A DNA stretch of 64,000 nucleotides, taken from Chelativorans sp. J32 (lineage in GTDB: Bacteria; Pseudomonadota; Alphaproteobacteria; Rhizobiales; Rhizobiaceae). The position numbers and the translations under genes were made by a program. Below, one piece after another: positions 16,154 to 24,958 of this stretch (positions within the stretch are counted from its first letter, which is position 1; every line of letters starts with the position of its first letter). The notes under the pieces are model-generated. The model saw only the letters and a program-made list of their open reading frames with translations. It did no database searches and was not told the origin of the DNA. The stretch covers positions 1 to 64,000 of the forward strand of contig NZ_JAEQ01000013.1 of the NCBI RefSeq assembly GCF_000518985.1, given 5' to 3'.

Positions 16154-16909
16154 CTATTGCTGGCCACGCTCAGTGAGCGAATCCTGGGTGCTGCTGCTTT
16201 CCTCGGTTGCCGAATGAACGGTTTCGGAAACAGCGCTTTTCGCCTGTTCCAGCCCACTATTCATCGCATCCATCGCGCTTTCGCGCGCCTTCTGCCCATA
16301 GGGCCTAAGAACTTGCTCCTCGGCTCTGGTCGTGGGCAGCATGGCTCCGATCGCGGCGCCCACGGCCATTCCAAGCGCCCCGATGATGAGCGGTTCTTGG
16401 TCGAGCGTGTCGCTTACCATCCTCTGCAGGTTGCTTCCCGCATCCCGAACGCGAGAAGATGCGTGTCGGCCAGCATCGCTCGCCCATTGACCTGCCGCGT
16501 GCGCCCGCTCGCTCGCTGAATGCAATGCGCTCGTCGCCGAGCTTTCCGAAGATGTTTCGGAGCCGAAGGAAGACGTGCCGTAGGATTCCTCGGGCCAGCT
16601 TCCGTCGGTGTTCGGATAAGTGCCGCTGCCGCTCATCTTGTGCCGCAACGTATCGGCTTTCGGGCCACCCCCCATGAAAAGCCAAGCCAGTCCGACGCCG
16701 ACCAAGGCCAAGGGCAGCGGATTGTCCCTGACCTGGGTTTTCAGATTGTCCAGGGCCAAGGCACCATCGGAATTCTTGAAATACGTGCCGATTTCGTCGA
16801 GGAGTTGGCCGGGAGAGAGTTTCCGCTGGAGCGTCTCGGCGGTTTCGCTCATCCTGCTGCGGACGGCTTCGGCCTCGCGCTCCAGTTCGGCTGATGATTT
16901 CTGCGTCAT
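16154..16909 (-). CDS. DUF3618-domain membrane-associated protein
   Basis: A 251-residue protein. The N-terminal DUF3618 domain (SSAELEREAEAVRSRMSETAETLQRKLSPGQLLDE) is followed by a hydrophobic PLPLALVGVGLAWLFMGGG segment, a Ser-rich low-complexity middle, and a second hydrophobic glycine-rich stretch (LIIGALGMAVGAAIGAML). ATG 16909 overlaps the stop of the holin-like gene by 4 bases (ATGA), which decides the start against the longer frame. It is the last gene of a four-gene stress-type operon starting at 17881. Function unknown; the domain often sits beside holin-X-like proteins in rhizobia. Confidence 0.82.
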   Translation of the reverse strand: MTQKSSAELEREAEAVRSRMSETAETLQRKLSPGQLLDEIGTYFKNSDGALALDNLKTQVRDNPLPLALVGVGLAWLFMGGGPKADTLRHKMSGSGTYPNTDGSWPEESYGTSSFGSETSSESSATSALHSASERAHAAGQWASDAGRHASSRVRDAGSNLQRMVSDTLDQEPLIIGALGMAVGAAIGAMLPTTRAEEQVLRPYGQKARESAMDAMNSGLEQAKSAVSETVHSATEESSSTQDSLTERGQQ

Positions 16910-17301
16910 CGGATCTGCTCCTTTACTGTCCGCACATCCCGATCCAATTGCGCCTGTGTCCGATCGGGCGTCAGATTGCTCGCCGACATGTTCGAGCTTC
17001 CCGTCCTGACCAGGATGGCGCCCAGAATCGCGACGACGACTCCGACCAAAAGGGATGCCCATGCGGGCCCGAGGCCGAGGCGCGCAAGCGCGACGATAAG
17101 GGCCTGCAAAAGAACCAGCAGGGCGGCCATGAGGCAGATGGCGCCGGCAATCACCTCGATTGCCCCGTTTTTGACCTGTCCGAGCTTCTCCGACATTTCG
17201 GTGCGAAGAAGCTCGAATTCAGTCCTTACAAGCGTCGAGGCCTGGTCTGCCAGGTCCGATATCAAGGTTGTAATTCCGCGCGGGTCATCATTAGAAGACA
17301 T
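16906..17301 (-). CDS. Phage-holin-like (Holin-X family) membrane protein
   Basis: A 131-residue protein with a soluble helix (SDLADQASTLVRTEFELLRTEMSEKL), two adjacent transmembrane segments (IAGAICLMAALLVLLQALIVAL and ASLLVGVVVAILGAILV), and a short polar tail. This is the Holin-X/DUF1469 layout. Despite the name there is no lysis module nearby; in rhizobia these proteins accompany DUF3618 and DUF883-like genes in envelope stress operons. The start overlaps the previous gene by 11 bases. Confidence 0.8.
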   Translation of the reverse strand: MSSNDDPRGITTLISDLADQASTLVRTEFELLRTEMSEKLGQVKNGAIEVIAGAICLMAALLVLLQALIVALARLGLGPAWASLLVGVVVAILGAILVRTGSSNMSASNLTPDRTQAQLDRDVRTVKEQIR

Positions 17302-17800
17302 CGCTACCTCCCGGCATCGGGCTCCGCCTATCCGGTAACGGCTCTAGGCTGTCCTGCTGATCCATGGCTGTTTCATGCGACGTTGTCGGGGCGGCGCTTC
17401 GGGCAAACCGGCCCAACGCCACGCCCACGAGCACCGAACCGAGCATGAAAGCACCCGGATGCTCGCGTCCGAAGCGCCTGACGTCACCGACGAGGTCATC
17501 CAGCCGCTTCTGGCCGATCGCATTAGAAATTTGCTCAAGCCCGCTGGCGGCCTGGGACAGAAGCTGCGAAGCAGGACCCTCATCCTTGTCTTTCAGCTCG
17601 TCGCCGGCGTGCCTTACTGCCTCGGCAAACGCCCGCAAGCTTTCTGAAGTCGCACCCCGTGCCTCTTCGACGCGGTTCCTCGCCTCCTGCTTCATGTCGG
17701 AGCCGATCGTCGAAGCGGTGTCGCCAAGCGAGCTTGCCGTACCTGAGGTGGTTTGGGCGGGCTGGGTGCGGTCAGCCTGATTTGTCGTGGTTGCCATCAT
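17291..17800 (-). CDS. Nutrient-deprivation-induced-like protein with amphipathic helices
   Basis: A 169-residue protein with a disordered Thr/Gln/Ser-rich start and long amphipathic helices (MKQEARNRVEEARGATSESLRAFAEAVRHA). A short hydrophobic glycine-rich segment (GAFMLGSVLVGVALGRFA) precedes an acidic polar tail. This matches rhizobial proteins called nutrient deprivation-induced proteins, related in layout to ElaB/YqjD. GGAGG precedes the ATG. Part of the operon 17881-16154. The biochemical role is unknown. Confidence 0.7.
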   Translation of the reverse strand: MMATTTNQADRTQPAQTTSGTASSLGDTASTIGSDMKQEARNRVEEARGATSESLRAFAEAVRHAGDELKDKDEGPASQLLSQAASGLEQISNAIGQKRLDDLVGDVRRFGREHPGAFMLGSVLVGVALGRFARSAAPTTSHETAMDQQDSLEPLPDRRSPMPGGSDVF

Positions 17801-17806
17801 GTCCTC

Positions 17807-17881
17807 CTATGACAAGCCGAGGAAGGAAAGGATGGCGAGCACCACGACTATGAGGCCAATGAGATAGATTATGGAGTTCAT
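17807..17881 (-). CDS. 24-residue hydrophobic membrane peptide, first gene of the stress operon
   Basis: Read from the DNA: MNSIIYLIGLIVVVLAIL followed by SFLGLS and TAG. Nearly the whole peptide is one transmembrane helix. It has an excellent ribosome binding site (AGGAGG 6 bases before ATG) and ends 6 bases before the start of the 17800 gene, which reuses the same TAGGAGG region. The tight coupling makes it very likely real. An EcfG-like promoter lies 27 bases upstream. Confidence 0.7.
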   Translation of the reverse strand: MNSIIYLIGLIVVVLAILSFLGLS

Positions 17882-17907
17882 GGGAAGCCTCCTGATGGAA
17901 CCCCCCG

Positions 17908-17932
17908 AACTACTTACGCCCCGTCGTGTTCC
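17908..17932 (-). promoter_or_regulatory. EcfG-type promoter candidate of the operon 17881-16154
   Basis: On the minus strand GGAAC (17932-17928), 16 bases, AGTT (17911-17908). One base differs from GGAAC-N16/17-CGTT. Distance and orientation fit the small-peptide gene that opens the operon. Confidence 0.45.
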
Positions 17933-18080
17933 CTACGCCGGTGCGCTGACCGCAACGGCAGGATCGAAACGGCTTCTTCTTGACGGCCGGGGCATCACGA
18001 GCGAGAACCCGAAGCCTCAGGACGGTCGAGCGGCCCGGTTGCGGCAATTGCCAAGCGATCCTAGAGCTGACGGAGGGGTT

Positions 18081-18788
18081 ATGGGTTTGGAAACAAAAGT
18101 AATCGATACGCTCAAAAACGTGTCGACGGCCACGCTAACCACGATTCTGCTGAAAAAGGGCCTGCGGAATGTCTGGCTTCGGGGCACCAAGCCGATCAGG
18201 CCTGGCCAGCCGCGCACCGTCGGTCCAGCCTTCACGCTCCGCTTCGTGCCGGCCCGCGAGGATCTCGCCACGCCGGCAAGCTGGGCTTCTCCCATCTCCA
18301 CTCGTGCGGCAATAGAGGATATGCCCGAGGGCGCGGTGGCTGTGGCAGACGCCATGGGCGTCACCGATGCCGGTATTTTCGGCGACATTCTCTGCGCGCG
18401 CATGATGAAGCGCGGCGTTGCGGCCCTCGTGACGGATGGTGTGATGCGCGACGCCGCGGGCGTACTCGGCACGGGCTTGCCCGTCTGGTGCAATGGTTTC
18501 GCTGCACCACCGTCCGTGGCGGGCCTTACATTCGTGGGCTGGCAGCAGCCTATCGCATGCGGCGGCGTTGCGGTTTTTCCGGACGATGTCATCGTGGTCG
18601 ATGACGACGGCGCCGTCGTGATCCCGGCCGCCCTGCTTGACGAAGTGGTCGCGGAGGCTCCGGAGCAAGAGCGCATGGAAGAGTGGATCATGAAGGAGGT
18701 GGACCGGGGCGTGCCGCTCCCCGGTCTTTATCCCATGAACGCCGAAACCAAGGCGCGCTACGAGGCTGAGAAGGGGCGGAAGGATTGA
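18081..18788 (+). CDS. RraA-family (HMG aldolase-like) protein
   Basis: A 235-residue member of the RraA/dimethylmenaquinone-methyltransferase-like fold, which includes 4-hydroxy-4-methyl-2-oxoglutarate aldolases. Visible blocks are STATLTTILLKKGLRNVWL, a GAVAVADAMGVTDAGIFGDILC loop, and ALVTDGVMRDAAGV with the conserved D-x-R region. It would act on a short keto or hydroxy acid with a divalent metal. GGAGGGG precedes ATG 18081. It converges with the amidohydrolase operon and might work with it, but it is transcribed alone. Confidence 0.82.
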   Translation: MGLETKVIDTLKNVSTATLTTILLKKGLRNVWLRGTKPIRPGQPRTVGPAFTLRFVPAREDLATPASWASPISTRAAIEDMPEGAVAVADAMGVTDAGIFGDILCARMMKRGVAALVTDGVMRDAAGVLGTGLPVWCNGFAAPPSVAGLTFVGWQQPIACGGVAVFPDDVIVVDDDGAVVIPAALLDEVVAEAPEQERMEEWIMKEVDRGVPLPGLYPMNAETKARYEAEKGRKD

Positions 18789-18830
18789 CCTCGATCAGAG
18801 GCCGGCGCCGGTGGGTCCGGCGTCCGGGCT

Positions 18831-20063
18831 TCAGTTCAGGCGATCCTTCAGGATGAGGCCGTCGCGCATCACCAGCGGGATATGTGCGCCATCGTCCTGC
18901 AGAAGGGCGATATTCTCTAGCGGATCGCCATCGACCACGATCAGATCCGCAAGCGCATCCGGCGTGATCACGCCAAGCTTGCCGGCATAGCCGCAGAGTT
19001 CCGCGCCGATCACGGTCGCCGAACGGATAATCTCGGCCGGCGTGAGGACCTTTGCCAGAAGTTCGAACTCCATGCAGTGATATTTGCGCAATTCGCCGAG
19101 CAGGTCGGAGCCGAAAGCCATCTTCAGGCCGGCATCGCGCATGATCTCGAGCGATCTCAGGCCGCCATTGCGCACCACGTCGATTTTGGAGAACTCGGTC
19201 TCTCCGAAGCCGAAGCGCTTGCCTTCCAGGTGCAGCGCCTCATAGGCCACCAGCGTCGGCACGGCGATGCAGCCCTTTTCGGCCGCCATCCGGGCCGTCT
19301 CCGGCTCGATCAGGTTGCAGTGTTCCAACGAATGGACGCCAAGCTCGACCGCCCGGCGGATGGCCCGATCCGTATAAAGATGCGCCGAGACATATATATT
19401 GGCGTTCTCTGCTTCCTCGACGATCGCAGCGATCTCCTCGCGCGAGAACTGGATCGACTCGATCGGGTCGTTGGGCGAGGAAACGCCGCCATTGGCCATG
19501 ATCTTGATGAACCGGGCACCGCCTTTGATCATCTCGCGCGCGGCTGCCCGGCAGGCATCCACGCCGTCCACCACATAACCCATCGAACCCAGCCGGTCCG
19601 ACATCATGCCTGGCCGGTCGTCCGTGCGCCGCCGCAGGTCGGCGTGGCCGCCGGTGGTCGTCAGCCCCTTGCCGCAGATGATCAGGCGCGGACCACCGAT
19701 AAGACCTTCTTCCACGCCCCGCACCAAGCCAATGTCGGCCCCGCCAAGATCACGAAGCGTGGTAAAGCCGCGCTGCAGAGCCTCTTCCATGACGCGTGCC
19801 GAGCGCAGCGCCGCAAGCGAGGTGGGCGCGATGATGTTCGCCCAGAGATCCAGCGTTTCGGCCACCACATGCACGTGACAATCGATGAGACCCGGCATCA
19901 GCGTGCGCCCGGCGAGATCTATGCGGCGCGTTCCTGAAGGGGCGTCCAGGCCCGAGCCCACGCTTTTGATGCGACCATTCTCGACAAGAACGTCCAGGCC
20001 GCTCTTGGTGACACCCCCCTCGGGATCAAGCACCTTGCCATTGGTGAAAAGAATGCTGGTCAT
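18831..20063 (-). CDS. Metal-dependent amidohydrolase (imidazolonepropionase/prolidase-like)
   Basis: A 410-residue amidohydrolase-superfamily enzyme. The first metal-binding motif DCHVHV gives His63 and His65. The remaining ligand regions are GGARFIKIMANGG (Lys), VSAHLYTD (His), SLEHCNLI (His) and FGSDLLG (Asp). It resembles the group that cleaves N-acyl amino acids or Xaa-Pro type dipeptides. It is the last gene of the operon 27564-18831, which also carries a peptide-type importer and a deacylase, so it probably breaks the imported compound intracellularly. The exact substrate is not shown by the sequence. Confidence 0.88.
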   Translation of the reverse strand: MTSILFTNGKVLDPEGGVTKSGLDVLVENGRIKSVGSGLDAPSGTRRIDLAGRTLMPGLIDCHVHVVAETLDLWANIIAPTSLAALRSARVMEEALQRGFTTLRDLGGADIGLVRGVEEGLIGGPRLIICGKGLTTTGGHADLRRRTDDRPGMMSDRLGSMGYVVDGVDACRAAAREMIKGGARFIKIMANGGVSSPNDPIESIQFSREEIAAIVEEAENANIYVSAHLYTDRAIRRAVELGVHSLEHCNLIEPETARMAAEKGCIAVPTLVAYEALHLEGKRFGFGETEFSKIDVVRNGGLRSLEIMRDAGLKMAFGSDLLGELRKYHCMEFELLAKVLTPAEIIRSATVIGAELCGYAGKLGVITPDALADLIVVDGDPLENIALLQDDGAHIPLVMRDGLILKDRLN

Positions 20064-20075
20064 CAGAAACTCCGT

Positions 20076-21044
20076 TCAGCGATGATGGCAGGCCACGAGG
20101 CGCCCGTCGTCCCTCGACGTCAGCGCCGGATCCACGGTCGTGCACTTCTCCGTCGCGAGGGGGCAGCGCGGGTGAAACGGGCAACCCGCAGGCTTCCGCG
20201 TTGCGCTCGGCACAAAATCGCTGCTTGCGCTGAAAATACGGCGCTGACGCGGGTCGAGCGACGGCGCCGATTTCATCAGAAGTTCGGTGTAGGGGTGGGT
20301 GGGACTGGCGAAGAGCGCGTCACGGTCGGCAATCTCGACGATCTTCCCCAGATACATCACGGCCACGCGGCGGGAAATATGCTCCACCACGCCGAGATCG
20401 TGCGAGATGAACAGGTAGGAGACGCCCAGGTCGCGCTGGAGATCGGCCAGCAGGTTGAGAATCTGCGCCTGGACCGAAACGTCGAGAGCCGAAACCGGCT
20501 CGTCGCAGATGATGATCTCGGGTTCGAGCGCAAGTGCACGGGCGATGCCGATCCTCTGCCGTTGACCGCCGGAGAACTGGTGCGGGAAGTTGTCCGCCTG
20601 ATCAGGCCTGAGGCCGACCCGCTCCATAAGCTGGGCAACCCGCTTCCGCCGCTCCTTCGGCGTGCCGACTCCATGGATGTCGAGAGGCGCGCGAATAATG
20701 TCGCGCACGCGCTGGCGCGGATTGAGAGAGGAGAACGGATCCTGGAAGACGATCTGCACGCGCCGGCGGAACGAACGCAGTGCGGCTCCTCGCAAGCCGG
20801 CAATGCGCTCGCCCGCGAAGGTTACGGTGCCGCCTGTGGCTTTGACGAGCCCCATCAACGCAAGCCCGGTGGTTGATTTTCCGCATCCGGACTCGCCGAC
20901 AAGGCTCAGCGTCTCGCCGCGCTTCAACGTGAAATCAATGCCGTCGACGGCGCGCACCGTTCCCACCTGCCGCTGCAGGACACCCTTGCGGATGGGGAAA
21001 TGAACCGTCAGCCCTTCGACCTGGAGGAGAGGCGCTTCAGACAT
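20076..21044 (-). CDS. Peptide-type ABC transporter, ATP-binding protein (DppF-like)
   Basis: A 322-residue ATPase of the oligopeptide/dipeptide class. Walker A is GESGCGKST, the signature FSGGQRQRIGIARA, Walker B IIICDEPVSALD. The C-terminal oligopeptide domain ends with the cysteine-containing GCPFHPRCPLATEKC, which in this family can bind an iron-sulfur cluster. A longer frame reaches 21128, but ATG 21044 (or 21050) starts the domain directly and already overlaps the upstream gene. It pairs with the DppD-like protein to form the ATPase heterodimer. Confidence 0.92.
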   Translation of the reverse strand: MSEAPLLQVEGLTVHFPIRKGVLQRQVGTVRAVDGIDFTLKRGETLSLVGESGCGKSTTGLALMGLVKATGGTVTFAGERIAGLRGAALRSFRRRVQIVFQDPFSSLNPRQRVRDIIRAPLDIHGVGTPKERRKRVAQLMERVGLRPDQADNFPHQFSGGQRQRIGIARALALEPEIIICDEPVSALDVSVQAQILNLLADLQRDLGVSYLFISHDLGVVEHISRRVAVMYLGKIVEIADRDALFASPTHPYTELLMKSAPSLDPRQRRIFSASSDFVPSATRKPAGCPFHPRCPLATEKCTTVDPALTSRDDGRLVACHHR

Positions 21045-22032
21045 CGTCATGCTCCCAGCAGGCGGCGAAGTGGCCGGGTCGCTTTTCCTCGAAGGGCGGC
21101 CGCTCCTCGAGACAGCGGGCGGATGCACCCGGGCATCGCGGCGCGAAAGCGCAGCCCTTGGGCAGATCCCACATGGGGGGTACCGTGCCGGGAATATCCG
21201 TTAGCCTCTCGGAGGCGCGCCCGCGGGGAATCGCCCCCATGAGCCCTTTCGTATAGGGGTGAATAGGATGGTCGAAGAGGTCGTACACCGACGCCTCTTC
21301 GACCTTGCGGCCCGCATACATCACGATCACCCGGTCCGCCACCTCGGCAACGACGCCGAGGTCATGAGTGATCAGGATTTGCGCCGAGCCTAGGCGCTTC
21401 TGCAGGTCAGCAATCAAGCCCAGGATCTGTGCCTGGATGGTCACGTCAAGCGCGGTCGTCGGCTCGTCCGCAACGATGATCTTCGGGTCGCAGGCGAGTG
21501 CCAGCGCGATCATTGCACGCTGGCGCATGCCGCCGGAAAGCTCGTGAGGATATTGCCGGGCGCGCCGCTCGGGATCCGGCATCTGTACGAGCTTCAGTGC
21601 TTCGACGGCGCGCGCCATCGCAGCGGAAGCGCTCACCTTCCGGTGCTGCCGGACAGTCTCGGCGATCTGGTCGCCGATCGTCATGACCGGGTTGAGGGCG
21701 GTCAGCGGCTCCTGGAAGATCATGGCGATTTCCTCGCCGCGCAGATCTTCCACATCGTGGCCGTTGAGCTTGAGGATGTCCCGGCCATTGATCTTGATGC
21801 GGCCGCCGGCAATCTCGGCTGCCTCCGGCAGGAGGCGGAGGAGGGCAAGCGCCGTCATCGATTTGCCGCAGCCGGACTCCCCGACGATACACAAGGTCTC
21901 GCCCGCCGCCACGGCCAGGCTCATGTCGGAAACGACCGTGAACGGTCCGTGTTCGCCGCGGATGCGAATTTGCAGGTCCTCGACGGAGAGAACCGGCTTT
22001 CGATCCGCAGGCATGGTGGCGGGCGTCGTCAT
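21037..22032 (-). CDS. Peptide-type ABC transporter, ATP-binding protein (DppD-like)
   Basis: A 331-residue ATPase. Walker A is GESGCGKSM, the signature [14 protein letters not shown], Walker [13 protein letters not shown]. The C-terminus has the DppD-type [14 protein letters not shown] cysteine motif. The last serine or threonine of the Walker A box is replaced by Met after KS, as in many DppD proteins. It overlaps the DppF-like gene start and follows the deacylase gene by 16 bases. Confidence 0.92.
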   Translation of the reverse strand: MTTPATMPADRKPVLSVEDLQIRIRGEHGPFTVVSDMSLAVAAGETLCIVGESGCGKSMTALALLRLLPEAAEIAGGRIKINGRDILKLNGHDVEDLRGEEIAMIFQEPLTALNPVMTIGDQIAETVRQHRKVSASAAMARAVEALKLVQMPDPERRARQYPHELSGGMRQRAMIALALACDPKIIVADEPTTALDVTIQAQILGLIADLQKRLGSAQILITHDLGVVAEVADRVIVMYAGRKVEEASVYDLFDHPIHPYTKGLMGAIPRGRASERLTDIPGTVPPMWDLPKGCAFAPRCPGASARCLEERPPFEEKRPGHFAACWEHDDV

Positions 22033-22048
22033 GACCTTGTCCTGTATC

Positions 22049-22993
22049 TTAGTCCGTGGCCCGCGCGAGGTTGCCCACCATGAAACCGTAGTCGCCGCTT
22101 TCCACCAGGTTTCGGGAAAGGTGTGACAGGATCATGATGCCACGCTCGAACGGCGTCGGGATCTCTTCAAGCGTTTCGAAAGTGTAGGGGCTGACCACCC
22201 GGCCAAGGAGCTGGCCTTTCTCGATCACCTCGCCAAGTGGTGGGCAAAGCGGCTCGAGCCAGCCGCCCTGTGTCGGCCGGATGCCCGCGATCTCGTCCAC
22301 CACCACCTGCTTCGGCGCGGGTTTCACGTCGCCGGGGATGGCGCCGAGATGGCGGAGCATGTTGAGCACGCCGTCGACCGTGCGCTGGACATAAGGCGTC
22401 TGGTCGACGATGCCGCCGCCGAGCTCGACAACCACCGACGGTATCCCGCGCTTGTCGAGTGTCACGGCCTTCGTCGTACCGGTGAATACGGTGCCGTCCT
22501 TGTCGGGCGCCGGCCGGTAGAGGATCTTGGAGCCGAAGGATCGCGACAGCGCTTCGTCATTCCAGATGTAGACGTAATCGACCGTGGGCCGGTCCGTGCC
22601 GGCGTGAAGGTCGATATGGACATCGATCTTCTCCAGGAATTCCGACGTGATCGCGGCGGCAAGCTGCTGGGTATAGTTGCCGCTTCGGTTGCCCGGGAAT
22701 TCACGGTTGAGGTTCAGCTCGTCGATCGGGGTGAAGCGGTGGTTGACCGCCATCGCGCGGGCATTCGCCACCGGCAGCATAAGGATGCGCCCCTTGAGCG
22801 GCAGGTCCTTGATGGCGCGGTAGATGTCGACCATGGCCTGCGCGCCGGTATTCTCGTTGCCGTGGATCGCTGCGGAGAGACCGATCGTCGGCCCGTCCGT
22901 TTCGCCGACCAGCTCGTGCATCACCAGCACGGCGTCGGAGCCGTCCGCATGGGTCGTAAATTTCGGCCGCAGGATTCTTGTCGATTTGACCAT
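22049..22993 (-). CDS. AstE/AspA-type deacylase (succinylglutamate desuccinylase/aspartoacylase family)
   Basis: A 314-residue zinc carboxypeptidase-like deacylase. The first zinc motif is HGNENTG (His44, Glu47); the arginine and third ligand regions are REFPGNRSGNYTQQL and KIDVHIDLHAGTDRP. It would remove an acyl group from an amino acid or amide. It lies inside the importer operon, between permease and ATPase genes, which ties its substrate to the transported compound. Ectoine-type and N-acyl amino-acid substrates are possible for the family; none can be chosen from sequence. Confidence 0.85.
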   Translation of the reverse strand: MVKSTRILRPKFTTHADGSDAVLVMHELVGETDGPTIGLSAAIHGNENTGAQAMVDIYRAIKDLPLKGRILMLPVANARAMAVNHRFTPIDELNLNREFPGNRSGNYTQQLAAAITSEFLEKIDVHIDLHAGTDRPTVDYVYIWNDEALSRSFGSKILYRPAPDKDGTVFTGTTKAVTLDKRGIPSVVVELGGGIVDQTPYVQRTVDGVLNMLRHLGAIPGDVKPAPKQVVVDEIAGIRPTQGGWLEPLCPPLGEVIEKGQLLGRVVSPYTFETLEEIPTPFERGIMILSHLSRNLVESGDYGFMVGNLARATD

Positions 22994-23029
22994 CTTTTCT
23001 TGTTCCTCGTGAAATGGATGGTTGGAAAT

Positions 23030-23881
23030 TCAGTCGTTTCGCCGCTCGCCACCGCCGCGTGAAAGCTGGCGGGGATCCAAGAGATCGCGCAGGCCGTCAC
23101 CGAGCAGGTTGAAGCCGAGCACGGTGATCATGATCGCGGCCCCCGAGACGATGGCGAGCCATGGCTCGTCGCGCATGAACCGCGTGCCGTAGGACAGCGT
23201 CCATCCCCAGGTCGGCGCCGGTGGGGGAAGGCCGAAGCCTAGGAACGAAAGGGCGGACTCGGAAATGATGGCGGTTCCCAGTCCCAGCGAGGCGAGCACG
23301 ATGATCGGTCCCAGCGCGTTGGGGAGGATTTCGCGGAAAATGATGCGCAACGGACTGGCGCCCAGCGCGCGTGCCGCCTGCACATAATTCTGCTCGCGCA
23401 ATACGAGGGCTGCGCCTCGCACGACGCGCGCATATTCCGTCCAAAAAACCACGATCAGAGCGAGCGAGACGTTCATGATGCCGGGGCCGAGGACGGCGAC
23501 TATCGCGAGCGCCAGGATGATGGCCGGGAAACCGAGGAAGATGTCGGTGATGCGGCCAAGCACCAGGTCTACCCACCCACCGAAATAGCCGGAAACGAGG
23601 CCCACCACCGTTCCGATCAGGGCAGCTCCGCCAACGGAGACCACGGCGATGATGAGCGAGATACGCGCCCCGAACACCATACGGCTCCAAAGGTCGCGAC
23701 CGAAATTGTCGGTACCCAGCAGGTGCTCCAGGCTGGGGCCGGCAAATCGGTTGCGCATATCCATCTGCTCAACCCCATAAGGGGCGACATAGGGCGCAAG
23801 AACGGCACAGCCGACGATGAAGAGCGTGATCGCCGCGCCGATGACGAAGGAGGGATTACGAAGCGGTTTCGGCAGGCGCAT
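23030..23881 (-). CDS. Peptide-type ABC transporter, permease (DppC-like)
   Basis: A 283-residue inner-membrane permease with about six hydrophobic segments. It has the N-terminal DppC region (YGVEQMDMRNRFAGPSLEHLLGTDNFGRDLWSRMVFG) and the EAA coupling loop (AARALGASPLRIIFREILPNALGPI). It starts one base after the stop of the DppB-like gene and works with it. Confidence 0.92.
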   Translation of the reverse strand: MRLPKPLRNPSFVIGAAITLFIVGCAVLAPYVAPYGVEQMDMRNRFAGPSLEHLLGTDNFGRDLWSRMVFGARISLIIAVVSVGGAALIGTVVGLVSGYFGGWVDLVLGRITDIFLGFPAIILALAIVAVLGPGIMNVSLALIVVFWTEYARVVRGAALVLREQNYVQAARALGASPLRIIFREILPNALGPIIVLASLGLGTAIISESALSFLGFGLPPPAPTWGWTLSYGTRFMRDEPWLAIVSGAAIMITVLGFNLLGDGLRDLLDPRQLSRGGGERRND

Positions 23882-23882
23882 C

Positions 23883-24863
23883 TCAGCCGAGCCTCACACG
23901 TGGGTCGACCGCCGCATAGAGCAGGTCGACAATCAGGTTCACGAGCGCGAAGATCAGGGCGAAGGTCAGCACGATGCCCTGGATCAGCGGCAGGTCACGC
24001 TGCGAAATAGCCGTGATCGTGAGCTGGCCGAGCCCCGGCCAGGCGAAAATCGATTCCGTCAGCACGGCGCCCCCCAGAAGCATTCCAAAGCGCAAGCCGA
24101 TCACCGACAGGACGGGCAGAAGCGCGTTGCGCAGCACGTGGCGGATGATCACCCGCGGTCGCCGCAGGCCCTTGGCATAGGCGGTGCGGACGAAGTCCTC
24201 GCGCAGCATCTCCAACATGGATGTGCGGGTCAGCCTGGAGATGATCGCGGCCGGCATTGCCGAGAGCGCAAGCGCCGGCAGAAGAAGATGGCTGAGCGAA
24301 TCCATCAATACCTGCGGCTTGCCGGTGAGAGCTGCCCAAAAAGCTTCCGGTAGCGGGGGCCCGCGACCGATCGCCGGCAGCCAGCCGAGCTGGACCGCGA
24401 AAGCCAGCATCAGCAGCAGGCCAAGCCAATAAACGGGCATGGAAACGCCGAGCTGGGCGAAGATCATGGTCACCGTATCCACGATCGAGCCCTGCCGCAT
24501 GGCAGAGATCACACCCATGGCGAGGCCGAGCACCGTGGCGATCACAAGAGCTGCGACTGCCAGCTCCAGGGTCGCTCCGAGCCTGCCGAGAATGATCGTC
24601 GCAACCGGCTGGTTCTGGAATATGGATGTGCCGAAATCACCAGAGAGGAGATTGGCGAAATAGTCCCAGAGCCGCACATACCAGGGATCGTTGAGGCCAA
24701 GGGAATCCCTCAGCCGCTCGATTGCCTCCGGCGACGCCTCCTGTCCCAGAAGGACGGAAGCCGGGTCACCTGGAATGATGAGAAGGAGGCCAAAGGTCAC
24801 CACCACCATTCCCACCGCCATGGGAATGAAGAGCAGCAGTCGGCGGATTATGTAGGCAATCAC
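23883..24863 (-). CDS. Peptide-type ABC transporter, permease (DppB-like)
   Basis: A 326-residue permease. It begins MIAYIIRRLLLFIPMAVGM, the classic DppB first membrane helix, followed by FGLLLIIPGDPASVLLGQEAS. The EAA loop is RTAYAKGLRRPRVIIRHVLRNALLPVLS. It is the first membrane component after the binding-protein gene, separated from it by a stem-loop. Confidence 0.92.
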   Translation of the reverse strand: MIAYIIRRLLLFIPMAVGMVVVTFGLLLIIPGDPASVLLGQEASPEAIERLRDSLGLNDPWYVRLWDYFANLLSGDFGTSIFQNQPVATIILGRLGATLELAVAALVIATVLGLAMGVISAMRQGSIVDTVTMIFAQLGVSMPVYWLGLLLMLAFAVQLGWLPAIGRGPPLPEAFWAALTGKPQVLMDSLSHLLLPALALSAMPAAIISRLTRTSMLEMLREDFVRTAYAKGLRRPRVIIRHVLRNALLPVLSVIGLRFGMLLGGAVLTESIFAWPGLGQLTITAISQRDLPLIQGIVLTFALIFALVNLIVDLLYAAVDPRVRLG

Positions 24864-24926
24864 GGCGTCGGTTTCTTGTCTGCTTCTGCGGGTTTCATCT
24901 GACGCGGATCAACGCCAGGGCGTGGT

Positions 24927-24951
24927 GCCGGCCGCACCTGGCGCGGCCGGC
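24927..24951 (-). promoter_or_regulatory. Stem-loop between binding-protein gene and dppB-like gene
   Basis: GCCGGCCGC (24927-24935) and GCGGCCGGC (24943-24951) form a perfect 9-base stem with a 7-base loop, 8 bases past the binding-protein stop. No T-tract follows, so partial attenuation or mRNA protection is likely. Confidence 0.55.
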
Positions 24952-24958
24952 CCGGTAT

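Noticed and set aside
16906..17301. Prophage remnant suggested by holin-like proteins here and at 50297
   Set aside because: There are no integrase, capsid, lysozyme or terminase genes. The Holin-X name covers rhizobial envelope stress proteins, which fits the context.
19077..19937. 286-codon open frame antisense to the amidohydrolase
   Set aside because: The amidohydrolase frame has all metal motifs; this one is a shadow without a ribosome binding site.
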